From Aggregatilinea lenta (GTDB lineage: Bacteria; Chloroflexota; Anaerolineae; Aggregatilineales; Aggregatilineaceae), in contig NZ_BFCB01000003.1 of assembly GCF_003569045.1 (NCBI RefSeq), positions 1,426,001-1,490,000 of the forward strand: 64,000 nt of DNA. The letters run 5' to 3'. This document shows, piece by piece, positions 35,070 to 44,728 of the stretch (position 1 is the first letter of the stretch; each line of letters begins with the position of its first letter). A model generated the notes under the pieces. That model did no database searches. It saw only the letters and a program-made list of their open reading frames with translations, and was not told the origin of the DNA. The position numbers and the translations under genes are program-made.

Positions 35070-35096
35070 GAGGGGCAGTTACGCTTGCTGCCCCTC
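35070..35096 (+). terminator. Strong hairpin after the second hydrolase
   Basis: GAGGGGCAG (35070-35078) pairs perfectly with CTGCCCCTC (35088-35096) 12 bases after the stop. There is no T-run, so it may be a weak intrinsic terminator or an mRNA-end stabiliser. Confidence 0.55.
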
Positions 35097-36078
35097 ACAC
35101 CACATCACACTTCGGTCAAGCCGGTGCGACATGGCATATGTTAAGATGGTCCATCGCGCTTCCGGTAATGTCACGGTATCGCGTAGGCCGCACACCCGAG
35201 ATTCATGCCGCTACACAGAACGGCCTTTCCGTGATCTGAAATTCTAAGTCTGAAGTTTGCAGTCGATGTGTTCTAGCCTCCTTTTCGCGGTGACATGATT
35301 TCACAGAAGGTTATGCCTCTCACCTAGGGAGCGCCGCCGCAAAGAAGCGTCAAACTTAGCTTACTAGACACGCTCTCCATTGAGGGGAACGTGGACACTT
35401 ACTTTTCGCAGCTCGTTCTTTCCCTTGCCGTTTGTCAAAAACAAGCTCTTTTGCGGATATACAGCGCCTGGGAGTGAGGTGAGATGATCCTCACGATCAA
35501 GGCAGGAGCAAGCGGCGGCTATTTGGGGGCGGGGGAGAGGCGATTTGGCCAATGAGGGCGTCACTTGGGACGATACCGTATAAGGCTCGAAGGCCAGGAT
35601 GACTCTGGTTTCCGTCAGTGTTGTTAATCGCAACGCGCTCTGTCTGATGTGTTCCTCTTGTAATGCGATTGCCCACACTTATCGCATTGAGCGCTACGAA
35701 AAGTGTTCTATATGAGAAGTCCGGCTACCCAGGCAGACTTGTCATTTGCCAGAATTCATGCCTACGCGGCGGATCAGTCAGGCCAAATAAGGTGTAAACA
35801 ATTGCGACTCACACCATATTCCTTCACGCCGAAAAGGAATATACTAGGAGAAAGATAATCTCCGGGTAAGTTGACCGAGAAATCCTTCGCAGCTCAACAC
35901 CACACAAACCGATTTCTCCTCTTGGACTGATAAACCAGGAATTTGGGCATAGAGATTAGTTGCTGGCCTGGCTAAGGTCGGGCCTGCCGTAAATAACCCC
36001 TCCAATCCGAACATCTTTCACACTTAGTGTCTTGTCACCACGTACTGCCGTCAATAGATCCTTAAAAGGAAACAGCCC
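35097..36078. other. Long gene-free region upstream of the M28 peptidase
   Basis: About 980 bases with no gene I can support. The minus-strand frame 35364-35678 and a short plus frame from 35712 show no recognisable pattern. ACTAGACACGCTCTCC at 35363-35378 closely resembles the left arm of the palindrome at 42632-42659. The last 100 bases should carry the promoter of the peptidase gene. Confidence 0.5.
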
Positions 36079-38505
36079 ATGAACACGGTACAGACGGGAC
36101 GAACGCAGTGGTTTACCAGATTCTTGCACCACGTCCCCCTGGGCGCAGAGTCTGCGACGGGGATGAAGCGCCTCTCGAGAGAATCAGCGTTGCTCGCTGT
36201 CGTGACGGCGGTTATCCTGGCCGTGCTCACCTGGGTGAGCTTGCGCGTCACCGCGATGCCTGACGCCGTGCCCGCCTCTGCGCCGCTCGACCAGTTCTCG
36301 TCCGCTCGAGCCTTCGAGCACCTGAAGGCGATGCCACTCACTCCCGGCCCCACAGGCTCAGTTGAGAACGCGATCGTCCGCGACTACATCATCAGTCAGA
36401 TCGAGGCGTTCGGTCTGACGCCTGAGATCCAATCAGCGGTGGCGGTCCATCCTGATCTGGGCACCGCGTTTCAGGTCGAAAACATCCTTGTGCGTCTGCC
36501 CGGTACGGACAGTACTCGCGCGGTCCTGTTCGTCGGCCACTATGACGGCGTCGGCAGCGGTCCCGGCATTGGCGACAACCGGCTGAGCGTCGCGTCCATG
36601 CTGGAGGCCATGCGGACGCTTCAGGTGCACGAGCCGCTGCGCAATGACGTGATCTTCCTCTTTCCGGATGCCGAGGAGTACGGGCTGGTCGGTGCGAACG
36701 TGTTTGTAGAAGAACATCCCTGGGCGCGTGACGTGGGCGTGGTGTTCAACTACGACGCGTCAGACGGGCGGGGCCCGCTGGTGCTGATGCATACCGCCGA
36801 AGAGGACGGCTGGCTGGTTCGAAACCTCGTTGCGGCGGACTCCGGCGCCTTCCTCAAGTCGCAGCAAAACAGCGAGCGTGACGCTGAGCGCTGGGGCCAG
36901 GATTTCGACGTGTTCGAGGCAGCAGGCTATACCGGGGCCAACATGAACAACTGGACCAACCAGGCCTACTACCACTCACGGCTGGACAACGTTGATCACG
37001 TTGACGAGCGCAAGCTTCAGGCTTATGGTTTCAGCATGGTTCAGCTCGCGGAGCATTTTGGCAGGATCGATCTCAGCGAAACGCGAGCAGGGGACCGCGT
37101 CTTCACCAGCGTGTTCGACACGAATCTTGTCCTCCATTACTCCAACACATGGACATGGCCGCTGACCCTCCTGGCGATGGTTGGGGTAGTCGGCGTCCTG
37201 GCCTTCGGCCTGAAGCGGCAGCGGCTGAACCCGCTTGCCCTGGCGAAGAGCGTGGCGGCACTAGTCGGACTGCTGCTCGTGGGGACCCTGCTGGTGACGG
37301 TTGCCTGGAGCGTGATCGAGGGTATGCACCCTGAGGCCGTCTGGCAGCAGGAGGTAGACATCTATCAAGGCTCGCTGCTCCTCGACGGCCTGATCGCGTT
37401 CGTCGTGGCGGGCTTCATTGCGCTGCTCGGCTGGGGATCGCGGCGTCTCGGCGTGGACAATCTACAGGCGGCGGGCCTCATCCTGGTGCTGCTGCTCGCC
37501 GTGTTCGCTGCGTCAACCGATCCCCTATTCAGCTATGTGGCATTATGGCCGCTGCTTGCTTTTACGATCGCTGCCGGGCTGTCGTTCCTTCTTCCGCTGG
37601 ACCAGGCACCCTGGCATCGCTGGCTCCGCGCCGCCCTCTACTGGCTCGCGGCCATCCCCGCTTTCGGACTGTTCGTGCCGCTGCTGGAACAGGTGCTATG
37701 GCGATCGACCGAATCCGGGGTGGTCGCACCGGCCCTGCTGACCATCGTGTTCCTGGCTCTGATCGTGTCGCTGATTGACCTGGTGCTGCCTGCCGTCCGC
37801 TTCTGGGCGGTAGGAGTCGCCGTCGCTACCGGCATTGTCTTACTGATCGTTGGCATGGCGCGGTCCGGATTCAACGCCGAGCAGCCGCGGCCCCATACGC
37901 TGTTCTACGTGCTGAACGCCGATACGGGCGCAGCTCAATGGGTGACGCTCGACGAAGACCAGGACGCGTGGATCGCACAATTCGTTCCGCCTGCCACCGC
38001 CCAATCAACCACCTCAGGGGCTGTCCTCGGGCTTCCGGAGGGCTTTGAACTGGAGAATGACTGGCTGATACCTGTCGCCAATGCCTGGACAGGCGATGCG
38101 CCGGTGTTAGACGCGCCGCCGCCGCAGCTTGACGTGGTGGCCGACCGCCGCGAGGGTGACATGCGCACGCTCAGTCTGCGCGTGACGTCGCCGCGCCACG
38201 GTCGGGTGGTCTATCTCGCGCCGGACCAGGAGGTCGTGAGTGCGTCGGTGGAAGGCAAACCAATCCGTGTCTTTCCGGGTTGGCGGTTCGTCTTCGTCGG
38301 CCTGCCACCGGAGGGTGTTGAACTCGAACTGGTCGTGCGCGGCAGCGATCCCACCCGCCTAATTGTCTTTGACCAGACCGATGGCATCCCGGTGGCGCTG
38401 GCAGCGGAATACAGCCCTGAGCCGGAGGACATGATGACCGCCAACATGCCGCGCTGGGCACGCGGTTATCCGGCCTTTGTCAGCAAGACTTACGTGTTCG
38501 ATTAG
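36079..38505 (+). CDS. M28-family membrane zinc aminopeptidase
   Basis: An 808-residue protein. One N-terminal membrane helix (about 35-53) is followed by an outward M28 peptidase domain with likely zinc ligands in GHYDGVGSGPG (His, Asp), DNRLSVASML, the catalytic/metal pair in PDAEEYG, and YYHSRLDN. Then come roughly nine membrane helices (about residues 350-600) and a C-terminal beta-rich outer domain. The layout resembles ERMP1/FXNA-type M28 proteins. It probably trims exported peptides. It is read in the same direction as the ABC exporter genes 110 bases downstream and shares their high GC content, so joint transcription is plausible. Confidence 0.87.
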   Translation: MNTVQTGRTQWFTRFLHHVPLGAESATGMKRLSRESALLAVVTAVILAVLTWVSLRVTAMPDAVPASAPLDQFSSARAFEHLKAMPLTPGPTGSVENAIVRDYIISQIEAFGLTPEIQSAVAVHPDLGTAFQVENILVRLPGTDSTRAVLFVGHYDGVGSGPGIGDNRLSVASMLEAMRTLQVHEPLRNDVIFLFPDAEEYGLVGANVFVEEHPWARDVGVVFNYDASDGRGPLVLMHTAEEDGWLVRNLVAADSGAFLKSQQNSERDAERWGQDFDVFEAAGYTGANMNNWTNQAYYHSRLDNVDHVDERKLQAYGFSMVQLAEHFGRIDLSETRAGDRVFTSVFDTNLVLHYSNTWTWPLTLLAMVGVVGVLAFGLKRQRLNPLALAKSVAALVGLLLVGTLLVTVAWSVIEGMHPEAVWQQEVDIYQGSLLLDGLIAFVVAGFIALLGWGSRRLGVDNLQAAGLILVLLLAVFAASTDPLFSYVALWPLLAFTIAAGLSFLLPLDQAPWHRWLRAALYWLAAIPAFGLFVPLLEQVLWRSTESGVVAPALLTIVFLALIVSLIDLVLPAVRFWAVGVAVATGIVLLIVGMARSGFNAEQPRPHTLFYVLNADTGAAQWVTLDEDQDAWIAQFVPPATAQSTTSGAVLGLPEGFELENDWLIPVANAWTGDAPVLDAPPPQLDVVADRREGDMRTLSLRVTSPRHGRVVYLAPDQEVVSASVEGKPIRVFPGWRFVFVGLPPEGVELELVVRGSDPTRLIVFDQTDGIPVALAAEYSPEPEDMMTANMPRWARGYPAFVSKTYVFD

Positions 38506-38615
38506 GGCGTGTTACGCATTTGGGGGACTCCAACGGCTTCTGAGCAACAAGACATGCTTCACCTCAAAGCAGCCTTTGGAAGCAACACATTCTGTGAGGG
38601 GAAGGAGACAGCAGG

Positions 38616-39386
38616 TTGGACGAGGACAACATCATCGTAGAAACGCGGGACCTGACCAAAGATTTGCAGATGGGCCAGGTCACGATTCGAGCGCTGCGAG
38701 GGGTCACGCTGCAGGTGCGCCGGGGCGAGGTCCTGAGCATCATCGGGCCGTCGGGAAGCGGCAAATCGACGCTGCTGGGGCTTATCGGCGGGCTGGATAC
38801 CCCGACCGGGGGCCGGGTACTGATCGACGGTCGGGACATCACCGATCTCAGCGAACGCGAGCTGACACGGATCCGGAACGAAAAGATCGGCTTCGTCTTC
38901 CAGTTCTTCAACCTGCTCCCTACCCTCACAGCCGAAGAGAACGTCGCACTGCCGATCCAGGTCGCACGCAAACGACCGGCGCGCCCCGCACAACGCGCCC
39001 GCGAGCTGCTCGCCATGCTGGAGCTGGATGACCGGCTACATCACCGGCCCAGCCAGCTTTCGGGGGGCCAGCAGCAGCGGGTCGCCATCGCCCGCGCCCT
39101 GGCGAACAACCCGCCGCTGGTGATGTGCGACGAACCGACCGGCAACCTGGACACCATCTCCGGCGCGCTGGTGATGCAGGCCCTGCACGACGTCAACGTC
39201 CAGATGGGCACCACGATCATCATCGTCACGCATGACATGGACGTCGCCTCCCAGGCGCATCGGGTCGTCGCGCTGGTGGACGGCCAGATCGCCGACGAAT
39301 ATGATCCTCGTTCCAGCGCCCAGCGCGCGGGGCTTGAGGTTCTACGCCGGGAACGTGTCATGAGCAGCGAGGGTGCAGTCCGATGA
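38616..39386 (+). CDS. ABC transporter ATP-binding protein (LolD/MacB-type)
   Basis: A 256-residue ATPase with Walker A GPSGSGKST, Q-loop in FVFQFFNLLP, signature LSGGQQQRVAIA, Walker B VMCDEP and the H-loop in VTHDMD. The LolD/MacB subgroup pattern (LSERELTRIRNEKIGFVFQ) is clear. The start is a TTG at 38616 behind a GGAAGGAGA-like site; no ATG fits near the N-terminus. It overlaps the permease by four bases (ATGA). It powers the FtsX-type permease, probably for lipoprotein or peptide export or a mechanotransmission function, not sugar uptake. Confidence 0.93.
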   Translation: MDEDNIIVETRDLTKDLQMGQVTIRALRGVTLQVRRGEVLSIIGPSGSGKSTLLGLIGGLDTPTGGRVLIDGRDITDLSERELTRIRNEKIGFVFQFFNLLPTLTAEENVALPIQVARKRPARPAQRARELLAMLELDDRLHHRPSQLSGGQQQRVAIARALANNPPLVMCDEPTGNLDTISGALVMQALHDVNVQMGTTIIIVTHDMDVASQAHRVVALVDGQIADEYDPRSSAQRAGLEVLRRERVMSSEGAVR

Positions 39387-42367
39387 TCGAGCGACTATCG
39401 TTTTTCGTCCGGCATTCGCTCAACGACCTGCGCGTGAATCGCCAGCGATCGTTTTTCGCCATGCTGTGCATCGCGGCTGGCGTCGGCGCGATTGTCAGCC
39501 TGCAGACCCTCGGCGTCATGATCAACGAGACGCTGACCGGCAGCTTGCAGGAAAGCAACCGCGGCGACCTCCGCGTGATGCCCGGCGACAACTGGGGCAA
39601 CTACATCATCGAGCAAGAGGACTCGCTGGAGAGTACCGTCTTCACCCCGGCGGGCATCCAGCGCATCCAGGCGTGGTTCGACGAGCACTATCCGGGCAGC
39701 GTCATCACCTACCGCCAGGCGCTCAGCGGCCTCGGCACTGGGTGGAGCGCTTACGACCTGGATCGCGACACCAACAAGACGCTCATCCTGGGCCTGATCG
39801 TCGACGCGGACCTGTACCCAGTTTATGGGCAGGTGCGGTCCCTGGATGGCAAACCGCTGGACCAGTTGTTACAGGGTCCGGACGATATCGTGCTGTCGCA
39901 GAACCTGGCCGAGCCGCTGGAGGCCGAGATCGGCGACGCAATCCGCATCGCGGGCGCCAGCCAGCCCTTCGTGCTCAGCGGCATCGTCCCGACCGATGCC
40001 GAAGCCGGGTTCCGCAACTCCGCCACGGGCTTCCTGGCCGGGATGTTCGGTTTCTACTATCTGGACCACAGCGCGATCGCGCAGTTCGGACAGACGCAGC
40101 CGGGGCTGAGCGGCGAGCTGTACGTGCGGTTGGCCGACCCGGAACAGGTCGATCAGGCGCAGCGCCGCTTGCAGCGGGAGTTCTGGTCCGTCAACGTTGC
40201 TAGCACCTCCGATCTGAACGAGCAGAACAGCACCATCTCCGAGGCGCTCGATGACCTGGTGGTGGCTATGGGGCTGGTCTCTGTGCTCATCGGCGGGATC
40301 GGCATCATCAACACCATGCTGGTGATCGTCAGCCGCCGCATAACAGAGGTTGCCGTGCTCAAGACACTCGGGCTGAAGCCGAACGAGATCACGATCCTGT
40401 TCGTGGTGGAGGCGCTGATCATGGGCGTGTTCGGCAGCCTGATGGGCATCGCGCTCGGCTGGGGCTTGGCCCTGATCACGAAAGGGTTTGCCGAGACATT
40501 CCTGGGACAGTCCCTGGCGTTCGAGCTGGCGCCTACCCCGGCCCTCAACGGCTTCGTGATCGGGGTGATCATCACGGCGGTGTTCGGCTTCCTGCCGACG
40601 CTGGCCGCCGGGCAGATCCGGCCCGCGCTCGTGCTGCGTCCCAGCGACATGGCGCTGCCAAAGGCGGGCCGCCTGAGCGCGTTCGTGGCGCTCATCGTCC
40701 TGGTGATGGCGCTCAGCCTCGTGGCGCAAGGCTTGATGGGCGATCTGCTGGATGGCATCCCGCATCTGCATACCATCACCATGGCGATCGGCGCGGCATG
40801 CGGCGCGCTGATCGCCATCCCGCTGATCGCGAGTGACTACCTGTCCATGCGCGGGCGGCGGCGGGGGCGGCGCTGGCTCCCGCACGTCCTGGGCTGGCTC
40901 GTCGTGCTCGCAGCCCTGCCGGCGGGCGGCGCGGCCTTCGGCAACCGTGTCCCGGCACTCCTGCTGGTGACGCTCACCGGCGTGTTTGTGCTGTACCTCT
41001 ACATCATCTTGTGGCTGATCGTCTGGGCGGTGGGGGGCGGCTCGCTTTCCGAGATCCGGGCCGGGCTGCTGCTCTTCGCGGTCCCGCTGTTCTGGCCTTT
41101 GATCCCGGTGCTGCTGGCCATCGTGCTCCCGGTGTGGGTGCTGGGGCGTCTGATCCAGCGCGTCGCCTTCGTGGACCTCAAGATTGCCATGCGTGGAATG
41201 CTGGCGACTAAGGGGCGCGGGGCATCGACGCTGCTGGCGCTGGTGATCGGGATCTTCACCCTGAGCGTGATCACGATGCTGGTGGACAGCATCACCAACA
41301 CATTCGAACAACTGCTTGAAGAACTCAGCGGCGGCAACGCCATGGTCTTCACGGCGACCGGCAGCAACGAGATGGTTGACACGCTGCGCACGACGCTGGA
41401 AGCACAAGGCGACCATCTGCGCGGCTATTCGATCGTCGCTGCCTACAACAGCAGCCTCGTGAGCTACTACGATGCGAGCGCGGGACGCAACGCGCACCTG
41501 CAGCCCTGGGTGGCGGAGTTCCTCAACCCGATCAACGGGCGCGACATCACCTCCAATCTGCCTGACGCGAAGTTTGAGGCGGGCCGCAACCTGGACCCTG
41601 CAACCGATAACCGGCCAAACGCCGCGGGATACTGGCCCGTGGTCGTCCAGCAGTATGACCCGGAAGTCGGGGGCGGGCCGGGGCTAGAGTTCAGCCTGGG
41701 TGACGTCCTCACGCTGCGCCCCGAAACGGGCAGCGCGCCACTGTCCTTCGAGGTGGTGGGCGTGATCGCACGGTCCGGTATCTCCATCGAGGGGTCACAG
41801 ATCTACGCGCCGCTGGCGGCATTCGAGGGTGTTGATCCCAACGAAGTGACCGCCGTGCTGGACATCCGTGAGGCCGATCTGCGCCCGGTCCGGCGCGCGC
41901 TGGCCGAGGTCCCCGGTGTGTTCATGATCGAGACGCGCTTCATCAACGACCTGGTGAACCGCATCGTGGATCAGTTCACCTCGTTTCCGATCCTGGTGGC
42001 GGCTCTGTCGCTGTTCGTGGGCGGCTTCGTCATCGCCAACTCCGTCGCGCTCTCCACGATGGAACGGCGCCGCGAGATAGCCGTGATGAAGGCCGTCGGC
42101 TGGCAGCGCGAGCGTGTGCTGGGCATGCTCCTGCTTGAAAATGGGCTGCTGGGCTTCATCGGAGGGGTGATTGGCGTAGGCATCAGCTTTGTGATCCTGC
42201 TGCTGCTCCTCTACCTGATGTTCCAGGGCGAATTGGGCGATAAGATCCCCTATGGGATCGCCTTCGCACTGATGGGGCTGTGCATCCTGATCTCGCTGGT
42301 GGCCGCCATTGCCTCAGTCTGGACTGCCTCCGGCGAAAAGCCGCTCAACACCCTGCGATACGAATGA
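39383..42367 (+). CDS. FtsX/MacB-type ABC transporter permease, two-core protein
   Basis: A 994-residue permease with two FtsX cores. A MacB-like N-terminal helix and periplasmic domain (about residues 20-260) precede three helices with the FtsX pattern (MGLVSVLIGGIGIINTMLV, ITEVAVLKTLGLKPNEI). Extra helices in the middle, a second periplasmic domain (about 640-850) and a second FtsX core (ALSTMERRREIAVMKAVGW) follow. Such double permeases work with one LolD-like ATPase. It overlaps the ATPase gene and is the last gene of the unit. Large open frames on the opposite strand (for example 39869-41497) are composition-driven shadows in this GC-rich gene. Confidence 0.9.
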   Translation: MIERLSFFVRHSLNDLRVNRQRSFFAMLCIAAGVGAIVSLQTLGVMINETLTGSLQESNRGDLRVMPGDNWGNYIIEQEDSLESTVFTPAGIQRIQAWFDEHYPGSVITYRQALSGLGTGWSAYDLDRDTNKTLILGLIVDADLYPVYGQVRSLDGKPLDQLLQGPDDIVLSQNLAEPLEAEIGDAIRIAGASQPFVLSGIVPTDAEAGFRNSATGFLAGMFGFYYLDHSAIAQFGQTQPGLSGELYVRLADPEQVDQAQRRLQREFWSVNVASTSDLNEQNSTISEALDDLVVAMGLVSVLIGGIGIINTMLVIVSRRITEVAVLKTLGLKPNEITILFVVEALIMGVFGSLMGIALGWGLALITKGFAETFLGQSLAFELAPTPALNGFVIGVIITAVFGFLPTLAAGQIRPALVLRPSDMALPKAGRLSAFVALIVLVMALSLVAQGLMGDLLDGIPHLHTITMAIGAACGALIAIPLIASDYLSMRGRRRGRRWLPHVLGWLVVLAALPAGGAAFGNRVPALLLVTLTGVFVLYLYIILWLIVWAVGGGSLSEIRAGLLLFAVPLFWPLIPVLLAIVLPVWVLGRLIQRVAFVDLKIAMRGMLATKGRGASTLLALVIGIFTLSVITMLVDSITNTFEQLLEELSGGNAMVFTATGSNEMVDTLRTTLEAQGDHLRGYSIVAAYNSSLVSYYDASAGRNAHLQPWVAEFLNPINGRDITSNLPDAKFEAGRNLDPATDNRPNAAGYWPVVVQQYDPEVGGGPGLEFSLGDVLTLRPETGSAPLSFEVVGVIARSGISIEGSQIYAPLAAFEGVDPNEVTAVLDIREADLRPVRRALAEVPGVFMIETRFINDLVNRIVDQFTSFPILVAALSLFVGGFVIANSVALSTMERRREIAVMKAVGWQRERVLGMLLLENGLLGFIGGVIGVGISFVILLLLLYLMFQGELGDKIPYGIAFALMGLCILISLVAAIASVWTASGEKPLNTLRYE

Positions 42368-42779
42368 CGCGGGCGGCACTATATCGGGGGCGCAACAACG
42401 AATCTGAAGAACCGGAATGGACAGGCACTTAGTATATTGGGCTAGTTTGCCCTCAATGCACCTGCCTTTTACCGCCTCAACCGGGCGTGATACGAGTCTA
42501 GACTCGCGTTCCACTGCCGCGCCAAGTGAGATGTTACCGAGTTGAAGCACGGCTGTCTTTGTATTGAGAAGATTGGCCTGCCCCCAGTCTTTCGTACCAC
42601 CTCTTGAGGTCGGTGGCGGTCATTGTCAGCCACTAGACACACTCCCCCTTGTGTCTAGTAGACCTCGATTTGAGGGAAAAATTCGCCGCCGCGGGCGCTT
42701 GGCGGGCGTTCTAACTAGACATATTAGGTGTATAATATCAATGTGTCCGGTAGATTTCGTCATTTTGGAGACCGCTCAA
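42368..42779. other. Junction region upstream of the first tyrosine recombinase
   Basis: About 410 bases between the ABC permease and the recombinase. It contains the palindrome at 42632-42659 and a TATAAT box at 42731-42736 that could serve as the -10 element of the recombinase, with no good -35. A further CTAGAC lies at 42715-42720. No gene is apparent. Confidence 0.5.
42632..42659. repeat. Perfect 10-bp inverted repeat with 8-base spacer, next to a recombinase gene
   Basis: ACTAGACACA (42632-42641) and TGTGTCTAGT (42650-42659) are perfect reverse complements around CTCCCCCT. Arm and spacer size match a tyrosine-recombinase core site, or an operator for the gene at 42780. Confidence 0.72.
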
Positions 42780-43367
42780 ATGGACTTCGTCGAGCCGATT
42801 CGGGACCGGAAAAAGATTAGTCAGATCAAGAACACCCTGCGCGGCGAGGGTCGGGTCCGCGACCTGCTGCTGTTCGTGGTCGGCATCAACAGCGCGCTGC
42901 GGGTCTCGGACCTGCTGCAGCTGCGGGTAGGGTGTTTTCTGGATGCGGGGCGTGAGGTGCGGCCCAGCTTCGTGATCCGGGAGGAAAAGCGCGGCAAGCG
43001 CCAGGAGGTGGTCATCAACCGCAGCATCGGGGAGGCACTGGCCGAGTACCGGGCCGCGTATCCCGAGGTCGAGCAGGACCTCGACCACTACGTCTTCTTC
43101 AACACGCGCACGGGCGACTACACTGCGCCGATTGGCCGCAAGCAGGCCTGGGCCATTATCTCAGAGGTGTGTGGGGCCGTGGGCTTGCGGGGCAACTACG
43201 GCACGCACACCCTGCGCAAGACCTGGGGCTACCACGCCCGCATGAACGGCGTGGACTTGGCACTGATCATGCACATGCTCAACCACAGCGACCTCGCGTA
43301 TACCAAAAGGTATCTGGGCATTACGGATGAGGAGCTGGGGGAGGTCGTTAGACGTTTAAATCTGTAG
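42780..43367 (+). CDS. Small tyrosine recombinase (catalytic domain only)
   Basis: A 195-residue protein holding just the catalytic domain of the phage-integrase family. The active residues are R41 (NSALRVSDLL), a beta-hairpin Lys near K70-K73, H143 and R146 (THTLRKTW), H169 (LNHSDL) and Y178 (KRYLGI). The usual N-terminal core-binding domain is absent. I start it at ATG 42780 because of the GGAG eight bases before; ATG 42741 lacks a ribosome site. Minimal recombinases like this are known from mobile or accessory regions. A palindrome lies 120 bases upstream. Confidence 0.85.
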   Translation: MDFVEPIRDRKKISQIKNTLRGEGRVRDLLLFVVGINSALRVSDLLQLRVGCFLDAGREVRPSFVIREEKRGKRQEVVINRSIGEALAEYRAAYPEVEQDLDHYVFFNTRTGDYTAPIGRKQAWAIISEVCGAVGLRGNYGTHTLRKTWGYHARMNGVDLALIMHMLNHSDLAYTKRYLGITDEELGEVVRRLNL

Positions 43368-43471
43368 CTTGTTTGGGAGAATTGACGCCGCTTCTATAGG
43401 CTGCTGCCCTTTTCTTCGCTTTCTGGATATAACTGGCAGCATGAGAGATCTCCAGAAGGAAGGTTGATCGC

Positions 43472-44017
43472 ATGGTCCAGACGCATAACACCACCCTTGA
43501 GGAGTATTTACGGTTTATAGCTCTGCCGGAGAATGACGGCCGGCGCTTTGAATACGTCGAGGGGGAAATCACTGAGGTGGTCAGCAATAACTACTGCTCT
43601 CTGATCGCCGCACGGATCTTGGGCCGGGTGATAGCCTATGTTGAGGACCGGGACCTGGGTTACATTATGGGCGCTGACGGCGGCTTTCAGGTGGGCGAAG
43701 ATCGCTACATCCCGGATGTGAGCTTCATCTCCAAGAAACGACAGCTCACTCCGCCTCACGACACCTTCAACCCCAACCCGCCTGATCTAGCTGTTGAAGT
43801 GCTCTCTCCAACCGACAGGCCAAGAATAGTTCGGACCAAGATCCACAACTACACAGCCGCTGGGACGGTCGTTTGGGTGGTTGACCCAGAGGCGAAAATG
43901 GTTGAGGTCTATACCTCCGGCCAGCCGGCCAAGACGCTGCACCTAAACGATACGCTCGACGGTGGCGCTGTGCTGCCCGGCTTCACCCTGGCGATGAGGG
44001 ATATCTTCGCAGAGTAG
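43472..44017 (+). CDS. Uma2-family (DUF820) putative restriction-like nuclease
   Basis: A 181-residue protein of the Uma2 family with the PD-(D/E)xK-like core. It has the opening TLEEYLRF, ENDGRRFEYVEGEI, the PDVSFI strand, DLAVEVLSPTD (the E/D motif) and the KIHNYTAAGTVVWVVDP segment carrying the Lys. The family is strongly expanded in Cyanobacteria, Chloroflexota and Deinococci; its cellular job is not settled. It has its own GGAAGG ribosome site 100 bases after the recombinase and a terminator hairpin right behind it, so it is probably a single-gene unit. Confidence 0.88.
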   Translation: MVQTHNTTLEEYLRFIALPENDGRRFEYVEGEITEVVSNNYCSLIAARILGRVIAYVEDRDLGYIMGADGGFQVGEDRYIPDVSFISKKRQLTPPHDTFNPNPPDLAVEVLSPTDRPRIVRTKIHNYTAAGTVVWVVDPEAKMVEVYTSGQPAKTLHLNDTLDGGAVLPGFTLAMRDIFAE

Positions 44018-44033
44018 AACACTGCCTTAAACG

Positions 44034-44065
44034 AAAAGAACCAGGTTGCGTGCCCGGTTCTTTTG
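44034..44065. terminator. Bidirectional terminator between Uma2 and DUF4256 genes
   Basis: AAAAGAACC (44034-44042) pairs with GGTTCTTTT (44056-44064), extended inward by GG/CC with mismatches. The T-run forms part of the stem on both strands, so it can serve the two convergent genes. Confidence 0.72.
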
Positions 44066-44128
44066 TTCCAGGTGGCCGGTTACGGCGTGCGTTGGGAAGA
44101 TCCCCGCTTTAATGGGGAGAGTTGTCGC

Positions 44129-44728
44129 TTAGACCCTGAGCGAACCTCGGAACCCCCTGGCGGCATAGAAGGAAGGCGCACTATTATGAAACACAAAGAT
44201 ATGGCCGTAGCGATGACAAGCAAAGATGGCACCACCAAGTTCTCTAATATCAGGAGGCGTTTGTATCCAGCTCTCCGTTTTCGTGTCAAATTCGCCGAGT
44301 TTCTGCAACTCTCGATATTGATCTTCACTCAAAAGCTCGATGCCCATAGCGGCTGCGAGATCAACAGCGTTACCTGCTGGATGCACACCTTTCTTTTCTC
44401 TTTCTTGCTGCCCTTCTTTGTCGTAACAGATACTTCTGCGGTCTGGACTTTGCTCTGAACAATCATAGAAAATGTACTCATCCGACTTATTGTCATAACT
44501 AACAACATCCGGTTCACCGCCAGTACTTTCCATGGCATGCAGTGCCTTCAGTTTTTCAGTATTCGCTTCCAGCTTTGCCTGTACTTTCGCCCAGTTAAGC
44601 CCCTTATGGCGGTTCATGTTTTTCTCAAAACGGTCCTTCAATGTTTTTAGTAGTGTCTCACCCTTGTCCGATGGCAACTCTTTTTTTACCTTGACCTTCG
44701 GAATAGGTTTACCACTTCCTTTAGGCAT
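44129..44728 (-). CDS. DUF4256-family protein
   Basis: A 199-residue protein closely following the DUF4256 pattern: LLKTLKDRFEKNMNRHKGL, WAKVQAKLEAN, TGGEPDVVSYD, YIFYDCSEQSP, ELLSEDQYRELQKLGEFDT and a conserved end FYAARGFRGSLRV. The function is unknown. The ATG at 44728 (MPKGSGKPIPKVKVKK) is chosen because upstream codons of the open frame do not belong to the family; the N-terminus is lysine-rich. It is convergent with the Uma2 gene and stands alone. Confidence 0.88.
   Translation of the reverse strand: MPKGSGKPIPKVKVKKELPSDKGETLLKTLKDRFEKNMNRHKGLNWAKVQAKLEANTEKLKALHAMESTGGEPDVVSYDNKSDEYIFYDCSEQSPDRRSICYDKEGQQEREKKGVHPAGNAVDLAAAMGIELLSEDQYRELQKLGEFDTKTESWIQTPPDIRELGGAIFACHRYGHIFVFHNSAPSFYAARGFRGSLRV

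Noticed and set aside
35070-35096. Hairpin considered as a riboswitch or RNA gene
   Set aside because: It is a simple stem-loop after a stop codon with no further conserved structure; a terminator-like role is enough.
35364-35678. Minus-strand frame of 104 codons in the long intergenic region
   Set aside because: No ribosome site, no domain pattern, and unusual composition compared with neighbouring genes.
39869-41497. Minus-strand open frame of 542 codons
   Set aside because: Its composition is His/Arg/Gln-rich without family pattern; it is a shadow of the FtsX-type permease in GC-rich DNA.
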